Shown here one piece after another: positions 16,775 through 28,936 of a stretch of 64,000 bases of DNA; positions within the stretch are counted from its first letter, which is position 1, and every line of letters begins with the position of its first letter. The notes below the pieces were generated by a model. That model had not been told where the DNA came from, made no database searches, and saw only the letters and a list, made by a program, of their open reading frames with translations. This DNA comes from Poindextera sp965277425 (lineage in GTDB: Bacteria > Pseudomonadota > Alphaproteobacteria > Caulobacterales > Caulobacteraceae): NCBI GenBank assembly GCA_965277425.1, contig CBDICR010000007.1, positions 1,488,001-1,552,000 of the forward strand, read 5' to 3'. Both the position numbers and the translations under genes were made by a program.

Positions 16775-17155
16775 ATGATCGGCTATGTGACCATCGGGAC
16801 CGACGACTTCGACACCGCCCTGCCCTTCTACGACGCGGTGCTGGGCGCGGTCGGCTGTGAGCGCAAATCCTTCGACAGCGGCTGGGCCTTTTATGGGTCC
16901 AAGGATGGCGAGGGCGACGTTGGCATCTGCAAGCCGTTCGACGGCCAGCCGGCGCGCGGCGGCAACGGGATCATGATCGCCTTTGTGGCGCCCTCGAAAG
17001 AGGCGGTGCAGGCCGCCCATGCCGCGGCCCTGGCCAATGGCGGCTCGGATGAAGGCGCGCCGGGCATGCGGCCGCCAGACGGGACCAGCTTCTACGGCGC
17101 CTATGTACGCGATCCGGCGGGCAACAAGCTCTGTCTGTTTCATGTAGCGAGCTGA
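16775..17155 (+). CDS. VOC family (glyoxalase/bleomycin resistance-like) protein
   Basis: 126 residues from the ATG at 16775. An in-frame GTG/ATG extension upstream would run through the promoter region and is rejected. It has one VOC fold: MIGYVTIGTDDFDTALPFYDAVLGAVGCER at the N-terminus and GTSFYGAYVRDPAGNKLCLFHVA at the C-terminus. The substrate is unknown. It is followed at once by the SRPBCC gene, giving a two-gene operon that may be under LexA control through the box at 16717..16731. Confidence 0.88.
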   Translation: MIGYVTIGTDDFDTALPFYDAVLGAVGCERKSFDSGWAFYGSKDGEGDVGICKPFDGQPARGGNGIMIAFVAPSKEAVQAAHAAALANGGSDEGAPGMRPPDGTSFYGAYVRDPAGNKLCLFHVAS

Positions 17156-17157
17156 GC

Positions 17158-17592
17158 GTGGTCGATCACGCCGTCGAGCTCGAGATCGCCCTGCCCTGCG
17201 CGCCCGAGGCGGCGTTCCGAGCCTGGACCGCACCTGAGGAGGTCACCGCCTGGTGGGGCGAGGCCGGCGTCTATCGAACAAAGGGCTGGAGCGCCGATCT
17301 GCGAACCGGCGGCGGCTGGCGCGCCGACTTCGCGGGCGACGACGGCCAACCCTTCAGCGCCGAGGGCCGCTATCTGGCCGTCAACGTTCCCGACCGGCTG
17401 GTCTGGACCTGGCGCGCCAGTTGGTCGCCCGAAGCCGAGACCACCATCGACATGAGGTTCGAGGTCGCGGACGGCGGGACCTTGCTGCGCCTGCGCAATT
17501 TCGGCTTCGCCGACGCCGCCGAGGCTGCGGACGCCCGGGAGGGCTGGCTGCAGATCACCGGATGGCTTCGCGACCACCTGCGGGCGGGCTAA
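17158..17592 (+). CDS. SRPBCC (AHSA1-type) domain protein
   Basis: 144 residues with the START-like AHSA1 fold: VELEIALPCAPEAAFRAWTAPEEVTAWWG at the N-terminus, a central LRTGGGWRADFAGDDGQPFSAEGRYLAVNVPDRLVWTW, and DARGGWLQ-type C-terminal helix (DAREGWLQITGWLRDHL). The fold encloses a hydrophobic ligand pocket; function is unassigned. The GTG start lies 2 nt after the stop of the VOC gene. Confidence 0.85.
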   Translation: MVDHAVELEIALPCAPEAAFRAWTAPEEVTAWWGEAGVYRTKGWSADLRTGGGWRADFAGDDGQPFSAEGRYLAVNVPDRLVWTWRASWSPEAETTIDMRFEVADGGTLLRLRNFGFADAAEAADAREGWLQITGWLRDHLRAG

Positions 17593-17604
17593 CGACGGTT
17601 GCGG

Positions 17605-18508
17605 CTAGGCGGCCGGGCGATAGGGCCTGGTCTTGGCGATTTGCTCTAGGTTCCAGTCAAAACCGTGAGTGGTGACCGCGCCGTCGGCCACACGGTTTTC
17701 GAGCACCCGCCACACCCCGGAAAGAACGCCGCCGAGCCAGAGACCGTCCAAGGCTGCGAGTTCGGCCGCCGAGAGGGTGGCGCGCTCGAGGTAACCCTCG
17801 ACTACGGCGTCATGGTAGCCCCGGCGAGCGAAGGCCAGGTCGGCGGCGCGAACGTCCACGTGCGCCAGTTCGAAATCGATCAGGCCCGTCAGCCGACCAC
17901 CTTGAAGCCGGAGATTCCACGGCGCGAAGTCTCCGTGCACGACAATTCGGGGTGCGCTGGCGAAGATGGCTGGAAGAGTCCGCGCTTCAAGCGCGTTAGC
18001 CGCCGCATCGAAGGCGTGCGCCATGCCTGCATCCACCTTGGCCAGGGCCTGCAACAGTTCGGCGCGGCGCTCGGATCCGCCGGCGATCGGCAAGGCCCCA
18101 TCGACATTGCTGGTCCAGCCCGGTCGCTCGGTGGGATCGGCAGGTCGGCCACCACGGCGTGGTAGTCGGCGAGGCGCCGCCCAAGCTTGCGATAGGCGGT
18201 ATCGTTGACCGATGAGGCGCCCAGAGCCCGCCCGAAGAGGTACGGCATGAGGATGTATACAGCGCCGTCGATCCTGCGCGGCGGTGCGATGGGCGCCGGG
18301 ACCGGCAGGCCAAGCGCGGCCAGGCGGGCGACCAGCTCCAGCTCCCAGGCCGGCCCAGCTTCCGGCTCCAGCCAGGTCCCGAACCGGCGCAGGACGTAAC
18401 GGCGCTCGCCCGCGCGCACCATCCAGTGAGTGTTGAAGCGCCGGTTGATCAGCCTGATGGCGTCTGGCTCGACGCCAAAGCCTCGAATGATGCTGGCGAG
18501 CGTCGTCC

Positions 18509-18512
<4 letters not shown>
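17605..18512 (-). pseudogene. Aminoglycoside/choline-kinase-like phosphotransferase, frameshifted
   Basis: The N-terminal half (18512 down to about 18140) encodes the nucleotide lobe: INRRFNTHWMVRAGERRYVLRRFG, with Y-V-L-R-R at the ATP Lys/Arg position, and VYILMPYLFG at the hinge. The frame then runs on without similarity. A second frame from about 18120 to 17605 gives the catalytic loop IVVHGDFAPWNLRLQ and the metal loop LIDFELAHVDVRAADLA. Joining them near 18115..18145 restores a full APH-family protein. Either a recent frameshift mutation or a sequencing error explains this. Confidence 0.8.
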
Positions 18513-21154
<2,642 letters not shown>

Positions 21155-21239
21155 GGCGCGTCCATATAGAAACGCCGCGCCGCTTAGCCAAGCTGGGTTT
21201 CAACCCCGGCCTGAAACAAAGCTGGTTTCGCTGGATTTC

Positions 21240-21408
21240 TGCGCGACCAAACACCCCCTCCTCTTGCTGGGAAGGGGTTGGGGATGGGGGTGTGGTCACC
21301 GTACGGGTGATCTCTTCCAACAAGCCGGGGAGGACGAGCCGGAGAGACGGCGAAAACACCCCCACCCTTACCCCGCCCCGCAACGGGGAGGGGAACGACG
21401 GAGCGGCG
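21240..21408. repeat. Pyrimidine/purine-rich intergenic repeat pair between recA and alaS
   Basis: Two C-rich / G-rich units face each other: CACCCCCTCCTCTTGCTGGG..GGGGATGGGGGTGTGG (21249..21296) and CACCCCCACCCTTACCCCGC..GGGGAGGGGAACGACGG (21357..21402). Each can fold on itself. They resemble dispersed intergenic repeats of alphaproteobacterial genomes and probably end recA transcription. Confidence 0.55.
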
Positions 21409-21413
21409 GTATC

Positions 21414-22481
<1,068 letters not shown>

Positions 22482-22590
22482 TGAAGGCGTCCTTATTCCA
22501 CGATTCTTCGAGCCCATGTCCGAGAACCCCCGTCGAAACCGGGAACGCCCCGCACAAGGGCAATGTACATGCTTTGTTCTTGGACGCAAT

Positions 22591-22605
22591 GTTCTTTTTT
22601 CGTTC
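22591..22605 (-). promoter_or_regulatory. LexA (SOS) box of recA
   Basis: GTTC-TTTTTTC-GTTC (plus strand) is an exact match to the alphaproteobacterial LexA site. It lies 110 bp before the recA start. Only 2 bp separate it from the 15-bp direct repeat that marks the transposon insertion, so the element stopped just short of destroying SOS control. On the recA strand a TATAAA lies within the direct repeat and could act as its -10. Confidence 0.8.
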
Positions 22606-22607
22606 TT

Positions 22608-22622
22608 TTATACCCGGATTGT
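22608..22622. repeat. Target site duplication, left copy
   Basis: TTATACCCGGATTGT, identical over 15 bp to 37692..37706. The next base inside (22623) begins the left terminal inverted repeat. Identical flanking direct repeats outside inverted repeats are the mark of transposon insertion; 15 bp is within the 14-15-bp size reported for casposon insertions. Confidence 0.92.
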
Positions 22623-22664
22623 GGGATTAAGGCAGCGGCCGGATGAGCCACGTTTTAGGCACCA
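22623..22664 (+). repeat. Left terminal inverted repeat
   Basis: GGGATTAAGGCAGC followed by GGCCGGATGAGCCACGTTTT and AGGCACCA. It matches the reverse complement of 37650..37691 at 37 of 42 positions, differing at positions 6, 10, 13, 14 and 35. The block from position 15 to 34 is identical in both ends and is the likely Cas1 or accessory-protein binding site. Confidence 0.92.
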
Positions 22665-22721
22665 CTTCGCCCCATAAGCGTCAGGTCAATGGACTGCCTC
22701 GGGTCACTAGAATTAAGCGGG

Positions 22722-22740
22722 CCTAACTGCTTGCGTTAGG
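22722..22740. repeat. Subterminal inverted repeat
   Basis: CCTAAC-TGCTTGC-GTTAGG, 6-bp arms around a 7-nt loop, lies inside the left end between the terminal repeat and the stop codon of the leftmost gene. It may be a weak terminator for that gene or an accessory site. The evidence is only the symmetry. Confidence 0.35.
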
Positions 22741-22803
22741 GGCGACGTGACCAAGGCCTTCGCACAGGTCGCATACCAGCCAGAACTGGAGTGGTAGCTG
22801 TTC

Positions 22804-23688
22804 TCAGGTGGCGATGGGGGCCGCCGAAACAATCCGCAACCCCTTCAGCCGTCCGGTTCGGGACTCTATGGGGATGGCGATAATCTCGACGGTGTCCAAT
22901 GCTGTGCGCCGAGAGCTAGCGTTCGCCGCTAAGCTCCGTGCAATTGCAGTAATAGTGGACGGCGTCCTTGCCTCAGTCAATATATCAAAGGAGATAGGTC
23001 TTTCGGTTTTGCCTAAATATACTCGGCCTTTAAATGTATTCACGTTATAGCTCGACACTCGACCCGAGAATCTAAACGGTTGCTCTCCGATAACTCCCTC
23101 CATCATGCCTTCGTAAGTGGTGCGCGAAAGTTGATATGGGAATCGACTCTGCCGCCCGTCGACGATCGAGGACAGCTGAGCTAATTCGGCTGTCTCAGAA
23201 AACACAATGGGTCTGTGCATATCCTTGATAGCTACCTCGCACTTTTCTACAGCGCTTTCGAATTGAGCAGGTCTGAGGTGCGGTATATGTTGTGTTTTTG
23301 GATTCAGTCCGTCGTATTGTTGTCCAAGTGACTTGTCATAGTCGACGTGAAATCCCAGCGTAGAAGCGACTACATAATCGTACGCAGATCGAACAAGATG
23401 TCCTATGGGACTTTCTTTAGGTGCCGTCCCGATTTTATATCCGGCAGCCAAAACGATGGAAATGACCGCTGGCAATTCCCAGCTGCCCGCCTGAGGCGGC
23501 GAGGCCAGTATTCTCGCCCCCTTGAGCGATGGCGCCTGAGTGATAATTTCAGCGTTGATCACAAGATGCGTGACAATCGCTAGTGAGCGTTGGAAGCCCA
23601 GCAGCCCGATTGCGGCATCGTAGAAGTCGAGCTGGTGTGAGGCGGCGTCCGCTCCCTCGTAGCTCAGAGTTATTTGAACGTCGCTCAT
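22804..23688 (-). CDS. Hypothetical protein, leftmost gene of the transposon
   Basis: 294 residues. The N-terminal half (VQITLSYEGADAASHQLDFYDAAIGLLGFQRSLAIVTHLVINAEIITQAPSLKGA) precedes a hydrophobic stretch, WELPAVISIVLAAGYKIG (about residues 70-87), that could cross a membrane. LGHLVRSAYDYVV-type and LGFHVDYDKSLGQQYD segments follow, then a beta-rich C-terminal half. I recall similar proteins among mobile-element cargo (a DUF7946-like family) but no function. It is the last gene of the leftward arm and uses AT-richer codons than the chromosome. Confidence 0.7.
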   Translation of the reverse strand: MSDVQITLSYEGADAASHQLDFYDAAIGLLGFQRSLAIVTHLVINAEIITQAPSLKGARILASPPQAGSWELPAVISIVLAAGYKIGTAPKESPIGHLVRSAYDYVVASTLGFHVDYDKSLGQQYDGLNPKTQHIPHLRPAQFESAVEKCEVAIKDMHRPIVFSETAELAQLSSIVDGRQSRFPYQLSRTTYEGMMEGVIGEQPFRFSGRVSSYNVNTFKGRVYLGKTERPISFDILTEARTPSTITAIARSLAANASSRRTALDTVEIIAIPIESRTGRLKGLRIVSAAPIAT

Positions 23689-23796
23689 TCATTCGTCCGG
23701 CACAGGATTCTGTGGGTTCTACGCACGGTAGAGCTAACACGGCCCGCCACGCAAATGCGAGACCGGGCACCACCAACCACGAACCGATCAGAACCG

Positions 23797-24147
23797 TCAG
23801 CGGATACGATGAATCTCAGCGGCAATATCGAAATTAGTTCCCGCACGGCACTCAGTGGCGAAGCACTCTCCGGGACCGAGCACATTGCGCAATAGCGGAC
23901 GCTTAGCGACCCAGGCCTCATCACGGCGATTTCCCTTTATCATGCCGGGCGTTGCCAGTTTGACCATGGCGCCCTTGTCGCCGACCAATAAAACGTACCC
24001 AGTCCGTTGTAGATAAGTATTTAGCACACAATCGCTATCTACTAATGTTGTTAGCTTGTAAACGTCGCTAGATAAATTTACGGTCGTCATATGCCGTTTT
24101 ATAAACTTCATCTCTACTGCCATTAATTGGTTTACATAAAAGAACAC
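23797..24147 (-). CDS. Small hypothetical protein
   Basis: Up to 116 residues. The true start may be one of the internal ATGs (24120, 24108 or 24090), since no strong ribosome site is seen. The core VYKLTTLVDSDCVLNTYLQRTGYVLLVGDKGAMVKLATPG is beta-strand-like and the end (GECFATECRAGTNFDIAAEIHRIR) is mixed. I do not recognise it. It lies on the same strand as its neighbours in the AT-rich left arm of the transposon. Confidence 0.45.
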   Translation of the reverse strand: MFFYVNQLMAVEMKFIKRHMTTVNLSSDVYKLTTLVDSDCVLNTYLQRTGYVLLVGDKGAMVKLATPGMIKGNRRDEAWVAKRPLLRNVLGPGECFATECRAGTNFDIAAEIHRIR

Positions 24148-24386
24148 AAAGTCAATTTTCTTAAACGACCCCTTTTGTGACCAGCATCATCTTTTAATTT
24201 ATGCTCAAATTTTACAGCCCAGTCGCGTGCTTGTGCGATTTCGATCGCCGGCAGTCGCAGAACATGTTCATATCCAATTTGATCTTGGTTCTTTAGCCGA
24301 TGATATGCGACGTATGTGCAAGCACCACGCGCGACGGCTATTGCTGTAAGGTCGAATGCCTTGTGGCCTCGATTCCGCGATTTCAC
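24132..24386 (-). CDS. Possible small protein
   Basis: 84 residues from a GTG, with no recognisable ribosome site. The reading frame is closed by a stop only four codons upstream. The middle (GYEHVLRLPAIEIAQARDWAVKFEHKLKDDAGHKRGRLRKL) is helical and basic. Its stop overlaps the first ATG of the next gene. It could be real or a chance ORF in the AT-rich left arm. Confidence 0.35.
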   Translation of the reverse strand: MKSRNRGHKAFDLTAIAVARGACTYVAYHRLKNQDQIGYEHVLRLPAIEIAQARDWAVKFEHKLKDDAGHKRGRLRKLTLCSFM

Positions 24387-24418
24387 TGACAGCCGCCCCT
24401 ATAGCTTGATAAGCTAAA

Positions 24419-24751
24419 TCACGCCATCCACGCTGCGCGCTGCTCGGCAACCCTCGCATCGGCTTCACACGCCAGAGCCTTAGCCAGTTTTCCGGCGTTA
24501 CGGTATTGACGTGCCGTAGCATTCGACTCTATTGCACTCTTGAGCCAGTCATGTTTCGACCAATGAGATTTAGTGCGTATGAACTCGGGATCAACATGAC
24601 ATTCTGCAATGACCCACTCTTCTAAATCCCACCGATCTACGCCTTGCGGCATGCGTTTTACCTTAGCCGCGAATGATACAATCTTTTCGTTGAGCGCTGC
24701 TATCTGACCTGGCAGCTCGACTAGCTTCTGTTTGAGCACTTTGTCTTTCAT
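24419..24751 (-). CDS. Small helical hypothetical protein
   Basis: 110 residues from the ATG at 24751, which is preceded by AGGGTCCCGG. The frame is open up to 24865, but those extra residues look non-coding. The N-terminal part (KDKVLKQKLVELPGQIAALNEKIVSFAAKVKRM) is a predicted coiled coil. The C-terminal part has a Trp-rich helix (SKHDWLKSAIESNATARQYRNAGKLAKALACEADARVAEQRAAW). It lies just downstream of polB on the same strand. Function unknown. Confidence 0.5.
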   Translation of the reverse strand: MKDKVLKQKLVELPGQIAALNEKIVSFAAKVKRMPQGVDRWDLEEWVIAECHVDPEFIRTKSHWSKHDWLKSAIESNATARQYRNAGKLAKALACEADARVAEQRAAWMA

Positions 24752-24904
24752 AACCGGGACCCTAGCAACCTGATTGCCCACAGAAAACACGAGACGACTA
24801 AGTCCCGAACTTAGGACGGTATCAGTTAGTGACGCACCGTATCGTAATCCTAGCGAATAGCACACCTTCCCAGTCTCTCGTAAGTGTCCGTTCTCATCTC
24901 CACA

Positions 24905-27900
24905 TCAGGACCGCGAAGAAGACATTGCAAAGCCAGCCTCGATTGGGAACTCGTCCTGCGCATGCCGCAACCGATGGATCATTTCCTTCGTCATAGGCTT
25001 TTCACCCTTCAGCACGCGCCCAAGGTATGGCGCACTGACTGCAAGGATGACCGCCAGCTTGTTTCGACCTCCGGCTTGATCCCGAAGTTGCCCGCCAATC
25101 TGCCGCCAGCGCTCATGTTCGCCGGCGACCGGCTCGGCCTCAATTCTCAACTCCTCGGCGGCACGCGCAAGCTGGAGCAGCGACTTGAACGCCACCCGGC
25201 GACGGGCGCGGAGATCGGCAAGCGTGTGGTGGGATACACGAGCGCTCCGCAGCAATTCGGCGTCGGGAATTCGAGATTCGCGAAGCAGCCCTTCGATATC
25301 TGCAATGAGCTTGGCGACGTCGTGCCCCGGCAAGGTCCATTTGACCTGGTCGTCCTCGTTGTCGCCGCCCGCCTCGCGCTCCTCAAGATTGTCGGCCTCC
25401 TTGCCAATTGGCAGGACCGCCCAAGCGTGGACATGACGCCGTCGCAGGGTGCCACGGTCCTCTTCGACGCCCCCCAGGAATTTCAATTCCGAGTGCAAGT
25501 GGTGCCGGGTCAGCGTGCGGGCGTAGGATTTCAGCCAGTGCCACGGCACCGGTTCGCCGGACCTTCGGTCGAATACCGACGGCCGATCCGAGATCAGATC
25601 GGTTGAATAGCGAGACGCCGGATTGGGATGGCCCCGGTTCCACATCGGCGACGAAAGGGCAGCCTGATCGTCCTTGGCCATTTCCAGCCGCGACTTGGCT
25701 TGGAAAGTCAGCAGGAAATTGAAGGGCCAGACCTGCTGGTGTGGCTCGACGGTCTCGTTGTAACGACCAAACCACTTGATTAGGGTTTGGTTGGTCGCGG
25801 CGTATCGGCTTGCGGCCGGCTGGTCGAAGTTGTGAAGACTGGCATAGTCCACCTGATCGGGATGGCCGCCGTCGTGGGCGGCGATGATTTTCTCCCAAAC
25901 ATTTTGCTGCCAGAGGTCAACGCCGATCCGGTCGATGCGAGCCGCCCGTGCGTCGTCATCTTCCGTATAGGGTGGAAGCAGATAGCCGAGGCCGTGGCCG
26001 GACGCCTTGCGGACAACCGGCGTACCGCTGGCGTCGCGGTCGAACAGGACATAGCGCTTGGCCGAGATCGCCAGGCAGTTGATCGGCCGTAGCTGGTTCA
26101 TCTGGCCATTCTGACCGATGGGAAAGTCGACCTTCTCCAGCTGGAGGATCGATTCCTCGGCGTCGTCGGGGCCTCGGTAGGGATTGAGCGGTTCGAACCA
26201 TCCCCGCACCGCCGCGACACGCCGCTCGAATTCGTCATCGGTCAGCCCTGCGGTGTTGGCGATGGCCAGACTGTCGGTATCGCAGAAGGCCCAATCCAAC
26301 CCTTGATCCAGCGTGTTTCGCTCGGCGAGCGCCAGCATCAGGCGGGCCGCGCCGGTGATCAGCGTCCCAAGCAGGGGATGGAAGTATCGCCCGGTGTCCT
26401 CAACCTTGCTGGTTCGGATTTTCCGCGCAGCGCCGCGAAAATCATGGAGGTTGACGGCAATCGGTGCGTCTAGCCGCCGGACGTTGATCTCGACGAAAAT
26501 GCCATAGCTGGTCGAGTTGGCGAGAATTTTCAGGCCCTTTTGAGCTGCGGTCAGCGCGGGCTTGTCCTCCGCCGTCGCCTTGTCCTCCGCCTTCTGGATA
26601 ACTCGGCGCTGGATGATCAGCCGCCTATAGAAGTCATCATCCTTCGGGCGAACGTCGACGCCCTCAAGGGCTATAGTTCGCAGTCGCTTTTGCGGTGCCA
26701 TAGCTTCGAACCGGGTGGCGGCAATGATCTCCGGCGCCTTCCCGCCAAGCAGTTTCGCCGCCAGCACATCGGCGAGGGTGAACCACATGGGCTCGTCGGC
26801 GCTCAGACGATTTAGGCCGATGGTGGCGGACTCATCGGCTTCGTATTCGGCCCGCACCGGGAAGATGTCTGCGGCGGGTTTCACCTGAACAATGCAGGCC
26901 AGGTTGCGCCAAGTGTCCTGCGTTTGCAGATCATCGAGGGTGCAGTCTTGGACGAACTGGCGCACGCGCTCGGTGTCATTGGTCGCGGTCACGCCGTCCG
27001 CGATCACGTACCACCACAGCCCCATGAGGGTGCAGACGGTGGGGTACATGGACAGGAAGTCGCAATGGATCACCGGCGTAATTTGTCGGCGGATATGCAC
27101 CTCGGCCCGACCGCCATAATAGGTGCTCATGATCTGGCCGATGATGCGCGGCGGGAACTTGGGCTGCGCCGTCCGCCACGGCCTGACGTTCATCTCGGCG
27201 AGAAAGGCCTTGCCTAAGCTGGCCTCGCTGTAGAGCTCGTGCATCCCGGCTTCAAGGTTATAGGCCCCATATCGCTCGGCGAGTTTGGCGAAACACTCCC
27301 AAGTGACCTGCACGTCGCGCATGCCATAGAGCACCATCATCGGCGTGACCGGGCCGCCGAAGGCGTCGAACTTGCCCTTGCGCCTGGTCTTCAGCAGCTT
27401 GGCCAGGCTCTTTAATGAATGGGACTGGCCGGTCAGCGCCGCCGCCAACATCTTAACATCGACGAAGAAGCCCCGATCGGGGTCATGATCGTCACCGTCT
27501 TTGCCGCCGAAGTTGATGAACGCGGCCCGCTGCGACAGGTGTTTGACGCGCACATTCGGCCGGTCCTCGCCCAGCGTGAAGCTGAAACCGCCCTTCATGT
27601 CCTTTTTGGCGTAGCTGTGCCTGGTGGCGATGCGGGATAGGTCGAACGGCAGGTTGAACCCGATGATGAGGCCGCCGACCTCAAAGCCCCATTCGAAAAA
27701 GACATTCTCAACGAACTCAGCACGGGTGCGCAGCTCCAGCTTTTCGCCAGCGGCCGTCGGCCTCAACCGGACAAAGGTGTCGCGCAACACCTTCAAGTCA
27801 GACGCCGGCATGTCGTCGGCGTGGAACAGGCCGCGCTCAAAGAGGATGCCTTTATCGCGAAGCTGATAGGCCCCGAAGCGTAGCCGCTGCGATGGGTCCG

Positions 27901-28051
27901 ACATGGTTTCCGTGTCGAATGTCAGGGTGACACCCGACGTCCAGCGGTGCTCAGGGCGCCAGTCTGAGCCGGCCCCGGCCTCAACGTACGCCCGCAACTG
28001 CATGATAAGCCGATCGACGGAACCCTCCGCCGCCGCGTCGACTGGCTGCAT
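24905..28051 (-). CDS. Family B DNA polymerase with 3'-5' exonuclease and C-terminal HTH extension
   Basis: 1048 residues. Exonuclease motifs: ExoI FDTET (D46, E48), ExoII GFNLPFD (N133, D137), ExoIII YGMRD (Y242, D246). Polymerase motifs: A, DFLSMYP (D331); B, KILANSTSYG (K508, N512, Y516, G517), one residue longer between N-S and Y-G than the usual K-x3-N-S-x-Y-G; C, DTDS (D591, D593); and the K-R-Y motif (K665). All catalytic acids are present, so it should be an active proofreading replicase. Residues ~905-1035 look like two Cro/CI-type helix-turn-helix units and may target DNA ends. It presumably copies the element. The ATG lies 9 bp inside the IS junction; originally it followed the HNH gene by 6 nt. 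Confidence 0.9.
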   Translation of the reverse strand: MQPVDAAAEGSVDRLIMQLRAYVEAGAGSDWRPEHRWTSGVTLTFDTETMSDPSQRLRFGAYQLRDKGILFERGLFHADDMPASDLKVLRDTFVRLRPTAAGEKLELRTRAEFVENVFFEWGFEVGGLIIGFNLPFDLSRIATRHSYAKKDMKGGFSFTLGEDRPNVRVKHLSQRAAFINFGGKDGDDHDPDRGFFVDVKMLAAALTGQSHSLKSLAKLLKTRRKGKFDAFGGPVTPMMVLYGMRDVQVTWECFAKLAERYGAYNLEAGMHELYSEASLGKAFLAEMNVRPWRTAQPKFPPRIIGQIMSTYYGGRAEVHIRRQITPVIHCDFLSMYPTVCTLMGLWWYVIADGVTATNDTERVRQFVQDCTLDDLQTQDTWRNLACIVQVKPAADIFPVRAEYEADESATIGLNRLSADEPMWFTLADVLAAKLLGGKAPEIIAATRFEAMAPQKRLRTIALEGVDVRPKDDDFYRRLIIQRRVIQKAEDKATAEDKPALTAAQKGLKILANSTSYGIFVEINVRRLDAPIAVNLHDFRGAARKIRTSKVEDTGRYFHPLLGTLITGAARLMLALAERNTLDQGLDWAFCDTDSLAIANTAGLTDDEFERRVAAVRGWFEPLNPYRGPDDAEESILQLEKVDFPIGQNGQMNQLRPINCLAISAKRYVLFDRDASGTPVVRKASGHGLGYLLPPYTEDDDARAARIDRIGVDLWQQNVWEKIIAAHDGGHPDQVDYASLHNFDQPAASRYAATNQTLIKWFGRYNETVEPHQQVWPFNFLLTFQAKSRLEMAKDDQAALSSPMWNRGHPNPASRYSTDLISDRPSVFDRRSGEPVPWHWLKSYARTLTRHHLHSELKFLGGVEEDRGTLRRRHVHAWAVLPIGKEADNLEEREAGGDNEDDQVKWTLPGHDVAKLIADIEGLLRESRIPDAELLRSARVSHHTLADLRARRRVAFKSLLQLARAAEELRIEAEPVAGEHERWRQIGGQLRDQAGGRNKLAVILAVSAPYLGRVLKGEKPMTKEMIHRLRHAQDEFPIEAGFAMSSSRS

Positions 28052-28060
28052 TTCTTTCTA

Positions 28061-28080
28061 GGTCGTGGTGAGGATTTAAC
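28061..28080 (+). repeat. IS left inverted repeat
   Basis: GGTCGTGGTGAGGATTTAAC, exactly repeated in inverted orientation at 28918..28937; the flanking dinucleotide is TA on both sides. Confidence 0.9.
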
Positions 28081-28142
28081 GGCTTAGCGGATTCACGTCG
28101 CAAGCGAACAGTGATTCAAAGGCTGATTTTTGGGGATCAGCC

Positions 28143-28915
28143 ATGATGACCGAGCGTGATTGTGATCGTCTGACGGACGATCAGTGGGCTTGTATCGCGC
28201 CTTTGATGCCGGGCGGCTGCAAGGGCAAGCGCGGACCACGAACCAACAACCGGCTGTTCATGGACGCCATCTTGTGGATGGCCAGGAGCGGCGCTCGCTG
28301 GCGCGACCTGCCGGAGCAGTTCGGCGACTACCGTGTAGTCAAGCGGCGCTACTATGATTGGGTCGAGCGCGACGTGTTGACGTGGATTTTCAATGCCTTG
28401 AGTGTCGACGCCGACCTTGAGTGGGTCAGCATCGACGCCACGGTGGTCCGCGCTCACCAGCACGCGGCCGGGGCGCGCAAGGAAAAGGGGGGCCTGATGC
28501 CCAGGGGTTGGGTCGCTCGCGTGGCGGCCTGAGCACCAAGATCCATGCCGCCACCGACGCCCTCGGTAATCCGATGCGCCTGATCGGCGGTCCAGGTCAG
28601 CAAGGCGAAGTCCTGAGGGCGGCTGAGCTCATAGACGGCCTCGCTCCAGGATCGGTCATCGCCGACACCGCTTACGACGCCGAGCACTTCCACGAAGCCA
28701 TCGTTCAGGAAGGCGCCCAGCCTGTCATCAAGCCACGGCCCAATCGCAAGAAGCTGCGTCCCTTCGACGACATCCTCTACAAGGAGCGCAACCTCATCGA
28801 GCGCTTCTTTAACAAGCTCAAGCACTTCCGACGCGTCGCAACCCGCTACGATAAGCTCCTCGCCAACTTCATGGGCTTCGTCATGATCGCAGCTATCGCC
28901 ATAACACTGCGTTGA
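28143..28915 (+). CDS. IS427-group transposase made by ribosomal frameshift
   Basis: OrfA (28143..28532) starts MTERDCDRLTDDQWACIAPLMPGGCKGKRGP with the N-terminal DUF4096-type domain and the first catalytic Asp in WVSIDATVVRAHQHAAGA. The frame then shifts to orfB (stop at 28915), carrying the second catalytic Asp (VIADTAYDAEHF) and the Glu region (YKERNLIERFFNKLKHFRRVATRYDKLLANF). The likely slippery site is the A4G6 run at about 28485..28494, which gives a DDE enzyme of about 257 residues. The ends and DDE residues look intact, so the IS may be active. Confidence 0.85.
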
Positions 28916-28936
28916 CGGTTAAATCCTCACCACGAC

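Noticed and set aside
22573..22594. Additional GTTC pair overlapping the recA LexA box
   Set aside because: GTTC-TTGGACGCAAT-GTTC has an 11-bp spacer, not the 7 bp that LexA of this class requires.
24268..24522. Small minus-strand ORF overlapping two other small ORFs
   Set aside because: It overlaps the better-supported frame at 24419..24751, has no ribosome site and is rich in Arg/Trp as expected for a shadow frame.
24905..28051. Pipolin (primer-independent PolB element)
   Set aside because: Pipolins use tyrosine recombinases and tRNA-flanking direct repeats; none is seen, and the inverted repeats plus Cas1 point to a casposon instead.
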